From the NCBI GenBank assembly GCA_050018415.1, contig JBEKAB010000037.1, positions 1 to 38,874 on the forward strand: DNA of 38,874 nucleotides, in the 5' to 3' direction. A program made the position numbers and the translations under genes. Source of the stretch: UBA1161 sp002311745. Lineage in GTDB: Bacteria; Planctomycetota; Phycisphaerae; Tepidisphaerales; Tepidisphaeraceae. Below the pieces are notes generated by a model. It made no database searches and had not been told where the DNA came from. It saw only the letters and a program-made list of their open reading frames with translations. Shown here in pieces: positions 21,435 through 30,411 of this stretch; positions within the stretch are counted from its first letter, which is position 1, and every line of letters starts with the position of its first letter.

Positions 21435-23557
21435 GGTCCCTCCACATAGCTGGTGGTGATGGGCGTGATGCTGATGGCGACGTTGATGCCATCAGGGAGG
21501 GTGCGGTTGGGATTGTAGCGCAAGTTGATCTTGCCCCAGCCTTGTGCCGGCACGGAATTGGGATCGGTGCTGGAGTCGGAGGGTCCGAAATAGCCCAGCG
21601 TGGTGTTGGCGGCGCCGTTGCCGGTGACGATGATCGAGCCGTCGACCAGGGTGGTGCCGCGGATGTCGATGTTGCCGACGACCACCACGCCGATCAGCGT
21701 GCTGGGGGCCTGGCTGGGCGCCACGTAGGAACCCATCTCAATGTTGGTCTGCGGCGCGATGACGGTCGCCGTCTGGTCCACGGTGTTGTTGAACACCGTC
21801 GAGCCGGTGAATTCCCAGGAATTGGTGAAGTGCGTGTAGGCCGTGGTCACGGGCGCCGGCGAGGAGCCGGACATGGCGTTCGAGTCGCCGTTGACCAGCG
21901 GCCCGGTGATCGTGCAGTTGTCGAAACGCAGGTTGTTCCCCTGCTGGAATCCCAGGGAGTTGCTGGAGGTCAGCGTGGTGTTGGCACTGAAGCTGCCCTT
22001 GCCGGAAACCATACGCTGCGACCAGGTCATGCCGTCGCTGGAGCTGGTGGTGGTCTGGCCCTGGGAGTTGGTGATGTTGGCGGTCATGTCCACGAAGGTG
22101 GTGCCCTGGAACGTGCAGTTTTCAAACAGGGCGTTGAGCCCCTTGGGGATGCGGCAATTGACGAAGGTCATGTTGTTGAACACGGGGCGCTTGTACGTGG
22201 CCTCCCAACTCGTCGAGCCGTAGGGCGTCTGATCGACCTCCGTTCCGCCGTTGGCCAGGCTGGAGGTGACGGTCATGTTGGTCAGGGTCGAGCCGGACTG
22301 CTTGGGGGTCCCGGCGGCCGAGCCGGTGGCGTTGAAATAGTTGACGACCGCGCCGCTGAAATTCTGAGGGTTGAGGTCGAACAGGTCGCTGGGCGAAACA
22401 CCGAACTGCACGGGCGGGGTGGCGGGCGTGGGCGGGATGATTGGACCGGCGAACATATCCGCCAGGGTCAATCCCTGGCTGGCCAGGTTCGCCGACCAAT
22501 TCGCCGCGGTGTCCTCAAGCAACACTTGGCCGCGCACCTTGGCGTAGCCGTCGTTGTTGGCGATGACGCCGTCCTGGTATCCCTGGCGGATGGGATCGGT
22601 CGAGCTCAGCGGCCCGCCAAGGCTGTCGATGGCGCTGAAAAGATTGGCATCGTACGACTTCCCCGTGGACGGATTGGTGAACTCGGCCTGCGTGATTTGC
22701 AGGTTCTTATTGGTGTCGAATTGCTTGAGGAACAGGTCGTACTCGTCGATGTAGCCGTCGCCGTTGACGTCCGTGTAGCCGGCCGCCAGGGCCTTGTTCC
22801 ATTCGGTTTGATTCTGAATGCTGATCCGCCCGTCCAGGCCGTTATGATTGTTTTTCAAGAACGTCTCAAAATTGGCGACGGACGTGTCCAGGGAGCTGGT
22901 CAGGTGTTTAAAGTCGCTCAGGGCGACGTAGGGCGGATAGAGGTTGGCCGTCCCCATGGCCACGTTGCCTTCCACCAGGGTGTTCTTGCCGAGCTGGATT
23001 TCCACCTTGCCGATGACCGCGTACGCGACGGTTTTGGAGATGGTGAAATCCATCGATGCCAGCTTGGTGCACGAGTTGTACATGCCGGTGCAGGTGACGT
23101 GCAGCGTCGGACTCTGGGGGATGTGCGTGACGGTGATGGAAACCCGCGCCGGCGTGCTGTCGGTGGAGATGCTCGAGGTGGTCAGGGTGTAGCCGCTGAT
23201 GGTGACAGGGCGCTCGGCGGTGTTGAGGTTGGTGGCCATGTCGTTCTGGATGGCCGTGGTGATGGCCGGCCAGAGCGTGGTGTCAACGTAGGAATAGGAA
23301 TTCTTGCTCAGATCGCCGACGGTGGTTTTGGGCCGGCTCATGTGGACGAAACGGTAGGCGATCCAGCGCAGGCCGGATTCTGCGGCGGCGCGGGCGCGCT
23401 CGGAATCGCCCAGGTTTTCCGCGGCGGCGCCGTTCAGGGTCGAGACGCGGAACATGCCCAGCGCCAGCACGGTGAACAACAACAGGAACATCATCGCCAG
23501 CACGGCCGCCACGCCGCGATGACGATTGGTTTTACGCCGTTGGATGATCTGGTTCAT
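21431..23557 (-). CDS. PilX-like minor pilin with EF-hand pair and long beta-rich domain
   Basis: A 708-residue protein, several times longer than a usual PilX. The N-terminus (HRG then VAAVLAMMFLLLFTVLALGMF, followed by ERARAAAESGLRW) is of PilX type, lacking the usual Glu at +5. Residues 263-293 form two consecutive EF-hand loops: DVNGDGYIDEYD (263-274) and DTNKNLQITQAE (281-292). The second half has many Asn/Thr-rich strands (FENCTFQGTTFVDMT, RFDNCTITGPL), like a beta-helix adhesin. A calcium-controlled pilus tip role is a reasonable inference. ATG 23557 is chosen because gagg lies seven bases upstream; a TTG/GTG start at 23587 would overlap the gene before. Confidence 0.78.
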   Translation of the reverse strand: MNQIIQRRKTNRHRGVAAVLAMMFLLLFTVLALGMFRVSTLNGAAAENLGDSERARAAAESGLRWIAYRFVHMSRPKTTVGDLSKNSYSYVDTTLWPAITTAIQNDMATNLNTAERPVTISGYTLTTSSISTDSTPARVSITVTHIPQSPTLHVTCTGMYNSCTKLASMDFTISKTVAYAVIGKVEIQLGKNTLVEGNVAMGTANLYPPYVALSDFKHLTSSLDTSVANFETFLKNNHNGLDGRISIQNQTEWNKALAAGYTDVNGDGYIDEYDLFLKQFDTNKNLQITQAEFTNPSTGKSYDANLFSAIDSLGGPLSSTDPIRQGYQDGVIANNDGYAKVRGQVLLEDTAANWSANLASQGLTLADMFAGPIIPPTPATPPVQFGVSPSDLFDLNPQNFSGAVVNYFNATGSAAGTPKQSGSTLTNMTVTSSLANGGTEVDQTPYGSTSWEATYKRPVFNNMTFVNCRIPKGLNALFENCTFQGTTFVDMTANITNSQGQTTTSSSDGMTWSQRMVSGKGSFSANTTLTSSNSLGFQQGNNLRFDNCTITGPLVNGDSNAMSGSSPAPVTTAYTHFTNSWEFTGSTVFNNTVDQTATVIAPQTNIEMGSYVAPSQAPSTLIGVVVVGNIDIRGTTLVDGSIIVTGNGAANTTLGYFGPSDSSTDPNSVPAQGWGKINLRYNPNRTLPDGINVAISITPITTSYVEGP

Positions 23558-23565
23558 GGCCTGCC

Positions 23566-24090
23566 TCACCGATCCACGCGAATCCAACTGCTTGAATAGA
23601 CTTCCACCTGCGGGCTGGCCGGCGCCTGCTGGTAATAGACGTGCACGCGCACGCGCACGGCCCCGGTATAGGTGGTCTTGGGAATCGACGGGGAAGCTTC
23701 GTTGGTGTTGGAATTGAGCTGCGTGGGATAAATGGGCATCACCGTGATCTTCTGCGTGTACTGCGAAAGCTGCGGCAGGGGATTCTTGAACGAATCGATC
23801 GGCGGATTGAATTTCAAGCCGTCGAAATCGTCGACGTCGTTGTAGTTGGGCCAGACTTCGCCCGGCTCGGGACCAAAATACTCGCTGCTGTAGGTGGGGT
23901 CGTTGAAGGGCAGATTGGCCATCATCTCCTGGATGTTGTTGGCCAGGAGCATGGCCGTGGTCATGTGGGCGCCGTTACGGTTCTGGGCGGTGCAGGTGGC
24001 GAAGAGCTGGACCATGGAGACGATGCCCACGGCGACGATGATGGTCGCCAGGGCCGTTTCCAGCAGCGTGAAGCCAGAGCGTCTTCGCAT
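23566..24090 (-). CDS. PilV-like minor prepilin
   Basis: A 174-residue protein with a standard prepilin peptidase site: MRRRSG then FTLLETALATIIVAVGIVSM, cleaved after Gly6 with Glu at +5. The segment AQNRNGAHMTTAMLLANNIQEMM is typical of PilV/GspI minor pilins. The ATG at 24090 gives a six-residue leader; a TTG at 24105 is not needed. It ends eight bp before the PilX-like start. It forms a PilV-PilX-PilW-type trio with the next two genes. Confidence 0.85.
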   Translation of the reverse strand: MRRRSGFTLLETALATIIVAVGIVSMVQLFATCTAQNRNGAHMTTAMLLANNIQEMMANLPFNDPTYSSEYFGPEPGEVWPNYNDVDDFDGLKFNPPIDSFKNPLPQLSQYTQKITVMPIYPTQLNSNTNEASPSIPKTTYTGAVRVRVHVYYQQAPASPQVEVYSSSWIRVDR

Positions 24091-24198
24091 ACTGGTAATG
24101 TCCAATACATTCGGGGGCGAGGCAAAACGGAGAAGATGCCCAGCCTGCGCGTGACTTTGCAGGCTTTGCGGGCGGGGTGGTTTATGGCGAAGCAGGTC

Positions 24199-25413
24199 TC
24201 ACTTGACGAGTTGGCTGAGCTTGAAGATCGGGAGGATGATGCTCATGGCGATGAAGCCGACGATGCTGCCCATGAGGACGATCATCAGCGGCTCGATCAT
24301 CGCCGTGACGCCCTTGATGACGGCCTTCAATTCGCGGGTGTAAAACTCGCTGACTTCGTCCAGCACCTCGCCGAGCTTGCCGGATTCCTCGCCGGCGCTG
24401 ATCATCTGCACCACCGCGCGCGGAAGCAGCGGGCTTTTCTTCAGCGGGGCGGAAATCTTCTTGCCCTGCTTGACGGCGGCGTAGACGGCCTTCCACATGC
24501 GGCGGTACAGGGCGTTGCCGCTGATGTCGGCGGTGATGCTGATAACGTCCAGCATGGGCACGCCGGCGTTGATGAGCTGGCCCATGGTGTGCAGGCTGCG
24601 GCTGATGTACAGGGCGCGGAATAGTTTCTTGAACAGGGGCACGGTGAGCTTGGTTTTGTCGAACCAGAGTCGGCCCCAATCGGTGCGGATCATGAGCGCA
24701 AAGCCCCAGGCGGCGGCCGCGGCGGCGGCCAGGAGCACGTACCAATAGCTGGTCACGAAATCGCTGAGGGCCAGGAGCATTTTGGTCGGCATGGGCAGGG
24801 CCGATTCCTTGCCGCGGAAGATGATCATGAACCGAGGCAACACGAAGGTGAGGAGGAAGACGGTGGTGCCGACGGCCATGGTGCCGATGATTGCCGGGTA
24901 GATCATGGCGCCGACGACCATGGATCGCGTCTCGATCTGCTGGGACAGGTATCCGGCGATGCGGTCGAGCATGCGGGAAAATCCGCCGGACAGTTCCGAC
25001 GCCTTGACCATATTGACGTAGAGGGGCGAGAAGACCTTGGGGTAGCGCAACAAGGCGTCGGAGAATTGCCTTCCGCCTTCCACGTCGCGCTTCATTTGCA
25101 GGAGCATGGACTTGAACTTGGGGTTGGTCTGCTGATCGGCGATGCCCTCGAGGGCGGAGCGGATGCTGATGCCGGCGCGGATCATGACGGCCAGCTGCGA
25201 GGTGAAATTCTGCACGTCGCGGGCGCCGGGGCCGAGATTGATGCTGAGACTGAGCGTCCGCCGTTTTCGGCGGTCATCGACGGGCGCCAGGTGCAGGATG
25301 TACTGACCGCGGTCGCGGAGCTGCTGGGAGGCGGCGGCCAAGCTGGCGGCGCTAAGGACGCCGGCGGTCACGTCGCCGCCGGCGGACTTGATCTCGTAGC
25401 GATAGCTCGGCAT
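24199..25413 (-). CDS. pilC: Type IV pilus / type II secretion platform protein
   Basis: A 404-residue inner membrane protein of the GspF/PilC family. A short N-terminal domain (MPSYRYEIKSAGGDV) is followed by two T2SSF domains: FTSQLAVMIRAGISIRSALEGI with a membrane pair near 165-190 (AMIYPAIIGTMAVGTTVFLLTFVLPRF in two parts), and LHTMGQLINAGVPMLDVI ending with GFIAMSIILPIFKL. It anchors the PilB/PilT motors. GAAGGAC immediately precedes the ATG. It lies 9 bp after pilT. Confidence 0.93.
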   Translation of the reverse strand: MPSYRYEIKSAGGDVTAGVLSAASLAAASQQLRDRGQYILHLAPVDDRRKRRTLSLSINLGPGARDVQNFTSQLAVMIRAGISIRSALEGIADQQTNPKFKSMLLQMKRDVEGGRQFSDALLRYPKVFSPLYVNMVKASELSGGFSRMLDRIAGYLSQQIETRSMVVGAMIYPAIIGTMAVGTTVFLLTFVLPRFMIIFRGKESALPMPTKMLLALSDFVTSYWYVLLAAAAAAAWGFALMIRTDWGRLWFDKTKLTVPLFKKLFRALYISRSLHTMGQLINAGVPMLDVISITADISGNALYRRMWKAVYAAVKQGKKISAPLKKSPLLPRAVVQMISAGEESGKLGEVLDEVSEFYTRELKAVIKGVTAMIEPLMIVLMGSIVGFIAMSIILPIFKLSQLVK

Positions 25414-25422
25414 GTCCTTCCT

Positions 25423-26475
25423 CTACGCCACCAAGGCCCGCTCCAGTTTCTCGGGGTGGGCGGCCTGTGCGATCGCGTCCTCCCGAGTGATGTATCCGTT
25501 GACGTACAGTTGCTTGATGGAGCTATCCAGGGTCTGCATGCCCAGGGCGCGGCTGGTTTCGATGACGTTGGGAATCTCGAAGATGCGGTTCTCGCGGATG
25601 CAGTTGCGCACGGCGGGGGTGCAGAGCATCACCTCCACGGCGGGGATCATGCCCGGTTGATCGGTCCGCCTGAACAGCGTCTGGCTGACGACCGCCTGGA
25701 GGGTGTTGGCCAGCATGGAACGGATCTGGTTCTGCTGGTCGCTGGGATAGATGTCGATGATGCGCTCGATGGTCTGCGGCGCGTTGACGGTGTGCAGGGT
25801 GCTGAGGACCAGGTGTCCGGTTTCGGCGGCGGTGATGGCGGCGCTGGTGGTTTCCAGGTCGCGCATTTCGCCGACGAGGATGGTATCGGGGTCCTGGCGG
25901 AGCACGTGGCGCAGGCCGCTGGCAAAATCGGGCACGTCACCGCCGACCTCGCGCTGCTCGATGGCGCACTTGTTGCTTGCCAAGGCATACTCGATGGGGT
26001 CTTCGAGGGTGACGATGTGACCGCGGTCGCGGCGGTTGATGGCGTCGATCATGCCGGCCAGGGTGGTGCTCTTGCCGCTGCCGGTGGGGCCGGTGACGAG
26101 GATCAGGCCGCGCGGCAGGTAGGTCAGTTTCATGACGATGTCCGGCAGGAAGAGTTGTTCCAAGGGCCGGACCTTGTCGTCGATGGTGCGGATGGACAGC
26201 GCCACCGTGCCGCGCTGAAAGTGGGCGTTGACGCGGTAGCGGCCGCAGCCGGGAATTTCGTAGGAAAAGTCCGCGTCGCGTTTTTGCTCGAAGTCGTCCC
26301 AGCGGCGGTCGTTCATCATGCTCTTGGCGATGCGCACCGCGCTGTCGGCAGTGACGACGGGGAAGTCGCTGGGCTGCATGACGGTGTGAACGCGGAACAG
26401 GGGCGGGGCGCCGGCGTGAATGTGCACGTCGGAGGCCTTGGCTTCCAGGGCGCTGCGAAGGATGTCGTCGATCAT
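25423..26475 (-). CDS. pilT: Pilus retraction ATPase
   Basis: A 350-residue secretion ATPase. Walker A GPTGSGKST is at 129-137, then the Asp box TLEDPIEY, Walker B VGEMRDLET and His box LSTLHT. The C-terminal AVRNCIRENR is the PilT-specific AIRNLIRE-like motif, which separates retraction motors from PilB. Its presence argues that the locus makes a retractile type IV pilus rather than only a type II secretion system. Placed between pilB and pilC. Confidence 0.95.
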   Translation of the reverse strand: MIDDILRSALEAKASDVHIHAGAPPLFRVHTVMQPSDFPVVTADSAVRIAKSMMNDRRWDDFEQKRDADFSYEIPGCGRYRVNAHFQRGTVALSIRTIDDKVRPLEQLFLPDIVMKLTYLPRGLILVTGPTGSGKSTTLAGMIDAINRRDRGHIVTLEDPIEYALASNKCAIEQREVGGDVPDFASGLRHVLRQDPDTILVGEMRDLETTSAAITAAETGHLVLSTLHTVNAPQTIERIIDIYPSDQQNQIRSMLANTLQAVVSQTLFRRTDQPGMIPAVEVMLCTPAVRNCIRENRIFEIPNVIETSRALGMQTLDSSIKQLYVNGYITREDAIAQAAHPEKLERALVA

Positions 26476-26522
26476 AGTTCACCTGATCTCGCCGCCGCAG
26501 GCCCGATAACCCGATCCGGCCG

Positions 26523-28364
26523 TCATAGGGCGTTCTCCGTCACCCGCAATACTTCATCGACGGTTGTCAGGCCGTGCATGACCTTGGCAAAACCGTCTTC
26601 GCGCAGGGTCACCAGTCCGCGTTCGCGGCAGAGCTTGCGGAGCTGGGTCACGTCCGGATTGCGCGTGACCTGATCGCGCAGAGAGTCGTCCATGACCAGC
26701 AGCTCATAGATGCCCAGGCGGCCGGCGTAACCGCTCCTGCGGCAGCGGTCGCATCCTTTGCCCTTGAAGGTGGCCTGCGAGTTGAACCCCTGCAGGGTCA
26801 GGAACTCGCGCATTTCCGCGGAGGGGATGTACGGCTCCTTGCAGTGCGGGCAGATTTTGCGGACCAGGCGCTGGGCCAGGATGGCGTTGACGGCGGCGCT
26901 GATGAGATAGGGCTCGACGCCGATGTTGATCAGCCGGGTGATCGACGCCGGCGCGTCGTTGGTGTGCAGGGTGCTGAGGACCAGGTGTCCGGTGAGGGCG
27001 GCCTGCACGGCGATGCGGGCGGTTTCACTGTCGCGGATTTCGCCGAGCATGACCACGTCCGGGTCCTGGCGCAGCATGCTGCGCAGCGCCGCCGAGAACG
27101 TCATGCCGATTTTTTCGTGCACCTGCACCTGATTGGCCGCGGCCAGGTGATACTCGATGGGGTCCTCGACCGTGCTGATGTTCAGCTTGTTTCCATCCAT
27201 GACGCGCAGGGAGGCGTAGAGCGTGGTGGTCTTGCCGCTGCCGGTGGGGCCGGTGACCAGCAGAATCCCATGCGGCTGCTCGATCTGGCGTTTCCAGATG
27301 GTCAGCACCTCCTCGCTGAAGCCCAGGTCCTCCAGGGCGACGCTGATGGTGCGGTTGTCCAGGATTCGCAGGACGCATTTCTCGCCGCAGGCGGTGGGAA
27401 GCGTGCTGAGGCGCAGATCGACTTTGCGGGAGTGGACCATGGCGCGGATGCGGCCGTCCTGGGGCATGCGCCGCTCGGAGATGTCCAGGTTGGCCATGAT
27501 CTTCAGGCGGCTGACGATGGCCGGGTGCATGGAGTGCGGCGGGTTCATCGCCTCGAACAAGATGCCGTCGATCCGGTAACGCACCTTCAGTTCCTTTTCC
27601 TTGGGCTCGATGTGGATGTCGCTGGCGCCCTGCTTGATGGCGTCGAAAATCAGGTAGTTGACGAAGCGGATGACGGGCGATTCGCTGCCGATCTTGGCCA
27701 GGTCGGTGACGTCGTCCTGGGTGTCGTGGACGACCTGGACGTCGTCCTCGGCCATGTCCTTGATGATTTCCTCGACTTTGAGGTCGATGTTGGTGTTGGT
27801 GAGCTGCTCGACGGCGCGGTGGATATCCGCGGCGGTGGTGACGACGATGCGCACCTGGTGCTTGGTGCGGCGGCGAACCTCGTCCAGGAGAAACACGTCC
27901 GTGGGGTCGACCATGCCCAGCACCAGGACGGAATCCTCGCGGCGGATGGGGATCACCAGGTGCTTGCGGATGTAATCGGCGGCCAGCAGTTTGAACGCCT
28001 CGGGGTCGATCTTGGATTTGTCCAGGGATTCAAAGGGCAGGCCCAGGGTCTGGGCCTGGGCGGCCAGGATCTGCGCCTCGCTGGCCGCGTTCATGGTCAG
28101 AAGAATCTGGACGATGGGTTTTCCGGGCGTCTGCGCTTGGACGCTCTTGGCCTGCTCGAGCTGCTCGGCGGTGATGTGGCCGCACTCCAGCAGAAGCTGC
28201 TCGACGCTTTTGCGAGGGGATTGGGCCGGCGGCTGCCAGAGGGATTCAAATTCGGCGATGTCGGATGGCGGCAGGTCGTGCGGCGGGGGCGTGGGCTGCT
28301 TTGCAGCCGCCTCCAAAACCGGCGTCACCGCAGGAGCCGCGCCGCCTGTGCGTCGACCGAACAT
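26523..28364 (-). CDS. pilB: Pilus assembly ATPase, GspE/PilB family
   Basis: A 613-residue ATPase. A Pro-rich N-terminus (about 1-50) is followed by a MshEN-type domain (about 52-190: VEQLLLECGHITAEQLEQA), the conserved SDIHIEP motif near 249, Walker A GPTGSGKTT (372-380), VEDPIEY, Walker B VMLGEIRDSETA, LSTLHTND, and a zinc-binding insert with CPHC and CDRC. It powers pilus extension. The N-terminal MshEN domain is a known cyclic-di-GMP receptor in relatives; binding here is not shown. 47 bp separates it from pilT. Confidence 0.94.
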   Translation of the reverse strand: MFGRRTGGAAPAVTPVLEAAAKQPTPPPHDLPPSDIAEFESLWQPPAQSPRKSVEQLLLECGHITAEQLEQAKSVQAQTPGKPIVQILLTMNAASEAQILAAQAQTLGLPFESLDKSKIDPEAFKLLAADYIRKHLVIPIRREDSVLVLGMVDPTDVFLLDEVRRRTKHQVRIVVTTAADIHRAVEQLTNTNIDLKVEEIIKDMAEDDVQVVHDTQDDVTDLAKIGSESPVIRFVNYLIFDAIKQGASDIHIEPKEKELKVRYRIDGILFEAMNPPHSMHPAIVSRLKIMANLDISERRMPQDGRIRAMVHSRKVDLRLSTLPTACGEKCVLRILDNRTISVALEDLGFSEEVLTIWKRQIEQPHGILLVTGPTGSGKTTTLYASLRVMDGNKLNISTVEDPIEYHLAAANQVQVHEKIGMTFSAALRSMLRQDPDVVMLGEIRDSETARIAVQAALTGHLVLSTLHTNDAPASITRLINIGVEPYLISAAVNAILAQRLVRKICPHCKEPYIPSAEMREFLTLQGFNSQATFKGKGCDRCRRSGYAGRLGIYELLVMDDSLRDQVTRNPDVTQLRKLCRERGLVTLREDGFAKVMHGLTTVDEVLRVTENAL

Positions 28365-28382
28365 CCGTTTCTTCCTCCCGCA

Positions 28383-29060
28383 TTACCTCGGGTGCTCCAG
28401 CGGCATGGCGATTTCCAGCCGCACGCCGTCGCTTTGCACGATGATGGAACGCGAACCGATCTCCAGCAGGGTGAAGCGTCCGACGGATTGCCCCTGGGTG
28501 TACACCTTGCCGTCAATGATGCAGCTCTTGCGCGCATCGCCGATGAGAATGGATTGAAGCCGGAGCTGTTTGGCGGCGGCGAGGATCGACTCGAGCTGCT
28601 CCTGGCGCTGCCGCTTGACGGCGGCGTCGTCCAAATCGGCTCGGGCCGCCTTGGCACGGCCGAAGTGGAAGGGGTTGGTGTGCAGGTCCTCCAGCGGCAC
28701 CTGCTTGGTGCTGGGATAGGCGCGGAAGCGGTTCACCACGGTTTCCGTTTTCTGCAGCATCATGGCGATGACGCGGACGTTGTCGGCGCCGCCGCTGAGG
28801 AAAGAATTGATGGTGGCGCCGGCGGCTTCGGCCTGGGCGTCGGCGGCCGCGGCTTTACCGGGGCCGCTGCGCAGGACCATGACATACGTCACACCCACCA
28901 CCACCGCCACCAGCACCATCAGCGCCAGCGTGTTCTGGTTGATGCCGCTGCGGGGCGGATCGACGAAATCGCCCTCGGCGGCGAACTCCTCGTCGCCCGG
29001 GGAGGCGGTCGGTTCGATCGGCTCATCGTGCGGCAGGGGGTCGTTTTCATCGCTGCTCAT
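28383..29060 (-). CDS. PilP/GspC-like inner membrane pilus protein
   Basis: A 225-residue protein: an acidic cytoplasmic N-terminus, one membrane helix at about 43-63, a coiled helical part, and a C-terminal SH3-like domain (CIIDGKVYTQGQSVGRFTLL, then IIVQSDGVRLEIAMP) typical of PilP/GspC/GspB proteins that link the inner membrane complex to the secretin. It occupies the pilP place after pilO. ATG 29060 has AGAGG eight bases upstream; a GTG at 29084 overlapping the pilO stop (GTGA) is the alternative. Confidence 0.72.
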   Translation of the reverse strand: MSSDENDPLPHDEPIEPTASPGDEEFAAEGDFVDPPRSGINQNTLALMVLVAVVVGVTYVMVLRSGPGKAAAADAQAEAAGATINSFLSGGADNVRVIAMMLQKTETVVNRFRAYPSTKQVPLEDLHTNPFHFGRAKAARADLDDAAVKRQRQEQLESILAAAKQLRLQSILIGDARKSCIIDGKVYTQGQSVGRFTLLEIGSRSIIVQSDGVRLEIAMPLEHPR

Positions 29061-29080
29061 GGTGTTGCCTCTGCAAGCGA

Positions 29081-29656
29081 TCACGGTGCGGCGACTGTGG
29101 CGCCCGCCGCGCTGGAGCTGGTGTTCTGGTCCGGCTCGAAGAAAATGCTCACCGTCAATTGCGCGGTCATGTGTCCGTCGCGCTCGTTGATTTTCTGGAG
29201 GTTCATGTTGGTCAGGCGCGTCAGCCGCGGCAGTTTCTCCAACTGCAAGAGGAACGAATAGAACCCGTTGAAATCGCCGCTGAGGCTCATCTGGATGGGC
29301 TGCTCGGCGTAGTTGGGCGTCGTGTCGCCCTTGAGGGTGCGGAACGTTTTGGTGGTCAGCCCGTTGGCCTCGGTGAGCTGCGTGACTTCCTTGAGGATCG
29401 TGTCCACTTCGCGCTGCTGTGGCAGCTTGGACTGGAAGAAATCGATGGCCTTTTGCAGCTCGTCGATCTTGTGGTTCAAGTCGCTGATGCCGGCGGTGGT
29501 CAGGCGCAGCTCGGCCAGCTTTTGCAGCTTGGCGTCGGTGTCGGCCTGCACGGCGAGGCGGTGGGCATTGGCCTTCTGAAAAATGACGAAATAGGCGCAG
29601 CCCAGCACGCCCAGCAGAACGGTCGAAAAGATCAGCTCGCGGAATCCGATTCTCAT
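29081..29656 (-). CDS. pilO: Pilus alignment protein PilO
   Basis: A 191-residue protein with one membrane helix (about 9-26), a coiled coil (about 35-85: KLQKLAELRLTTAGISDLNH and on), and a ferredoxin-like C-terminal domain (QMSLSGDFNGFYSFLLQLEKLPRLTRL). This is the PilO layout; it dimerises with PilN to form the periplasmic alignment complex. The ATG overlaps the pilN stop by four bp. Confidence 0.9.
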   Translation of the reverse strand: MRIGFRELIFSTVLLGVLGCAYFVIFQKANAHRLAVQADTDAKLQKLAELRLTTAGISDLNHKIDELQKAIDFFQSKLPQQREVDTILKEVTQLTEANGLTTKTFRTLKGDTTPNYAEQPIQMSLSGDFNGFYSFLLQLEKLPRLTRLTNMNLQKINERDGHMTAQLTVSIFFEPDQNTSSSAAGATVAAP

Positions 29657-30399
29657 GGAACCTCCTCGCGGCTCGACGGGGCGTGGCGATCCGGCGGCGC
29701 GTCGTGTCGCAGCGTCTCGCCCGGCTTGATTTCGGCGTTGGGGTCGAGGGTCATTTCAAGCTGGAAGCGGCGGAGCTTCTGATCGGCCATGGTGTACTCG
29801 TCGCTGATGACCAGATTGACGTCACGGAGCAGCGGGGATCGGCTCAGCTTGCCGATGAAATTCGAGACCTGCACGTCCGTGTCGGCCACGCCGGTGAGCT
29901 TCATGGTCACGTCGTACACCACCGGCTCGGGCAGGGGCGCCGGGGGCGGACCCTTGGTCGTGTCGATGGCGGCTTTGTGCCGGTCGTACGCGGTCATCGG
30001 CGCCGACGCCGACGCCGACGTATGCCGCTTGGCATCCAGTACGAAATCCAAAAGCGAAACGCCCTCCGGCAGGGCGTTGGTGATCTCCGCCAGGAGATAA
30101 CTGCGGGGCACTTTTTCCAGGAGGGATTCGGCCAGTTCCGCCTGCCGGGCCATTCTGCGCTGCTTGTCCTGAAGCTCCTGGACCTGCCTGATCTGGCGGG
30201 CGGCGTCGGCGTATTGGGCCTGCACCAGGGCGTTGTCCCGGTCGGCCTTGTGGTTCAAATGCTCGGTGGCCGTGAAGGCGGTGCCGATGGTCACGATCAC
30301 GATGAACGCCAGGGCGGCGCAGATGATGTTCGATCGCCGCTGCGCCTTGCACTGGAGGTAATCATCCGGCAAAAAACTGAGTTGATTGGCTGCGCCCAT
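29653..30399 (-). CDS. pilN: Pilus alignment protein PilN
   Basis: A 248-residue protein. The cytoplasmic N-terminus NQLSFLPDDYLQCKAQRRSN is the PilN segment that docks into PilM (usually INLLP-like; here LSFLP). A helix at about 24-44 crosses the membrane, followed by a coiled coil and the PilN domain SYLLAEITNALPEGVSLLDF. Its Pro-rich loop near 145-155 and charged tail are longer than usual. AGGGGG lies six bases upstream of the ATG. Gap to pilM is 12 bp. Confidence 0.9.
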   Translation of the reverse strand: MGAANQLSFLPDDYLQCKAQRRSNIICAALAFIVIVTIGTAFTATEHLNHKADRDNALVQAQYADAARQIRQVQELQDKQRRMARQAELAESLLEKVPRSYLLAEITNALPEGVSLLDFVLDAKRHTSASASAPMTAYDRHKAAIDTTKGPPPAPLPEPVVYDVTMKLTGVADTDVQVSNFIGKLSRSPLLRDVNLVISDEYTMADQKLRRFQLEMTLDPNAEIKPGETLRHDAPPDRHAPSSREEVP

Positions 30400-30411
30400 G
30401 GTGGCCCCCTG

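Noticed and set aside
26574..29261. 895-codon plus-strand open frame
   Set aside because: Antisense to pilB, the PilP-like gene and pilO, whose motifs are unmistakable. High G+C makes long shadow frames common.
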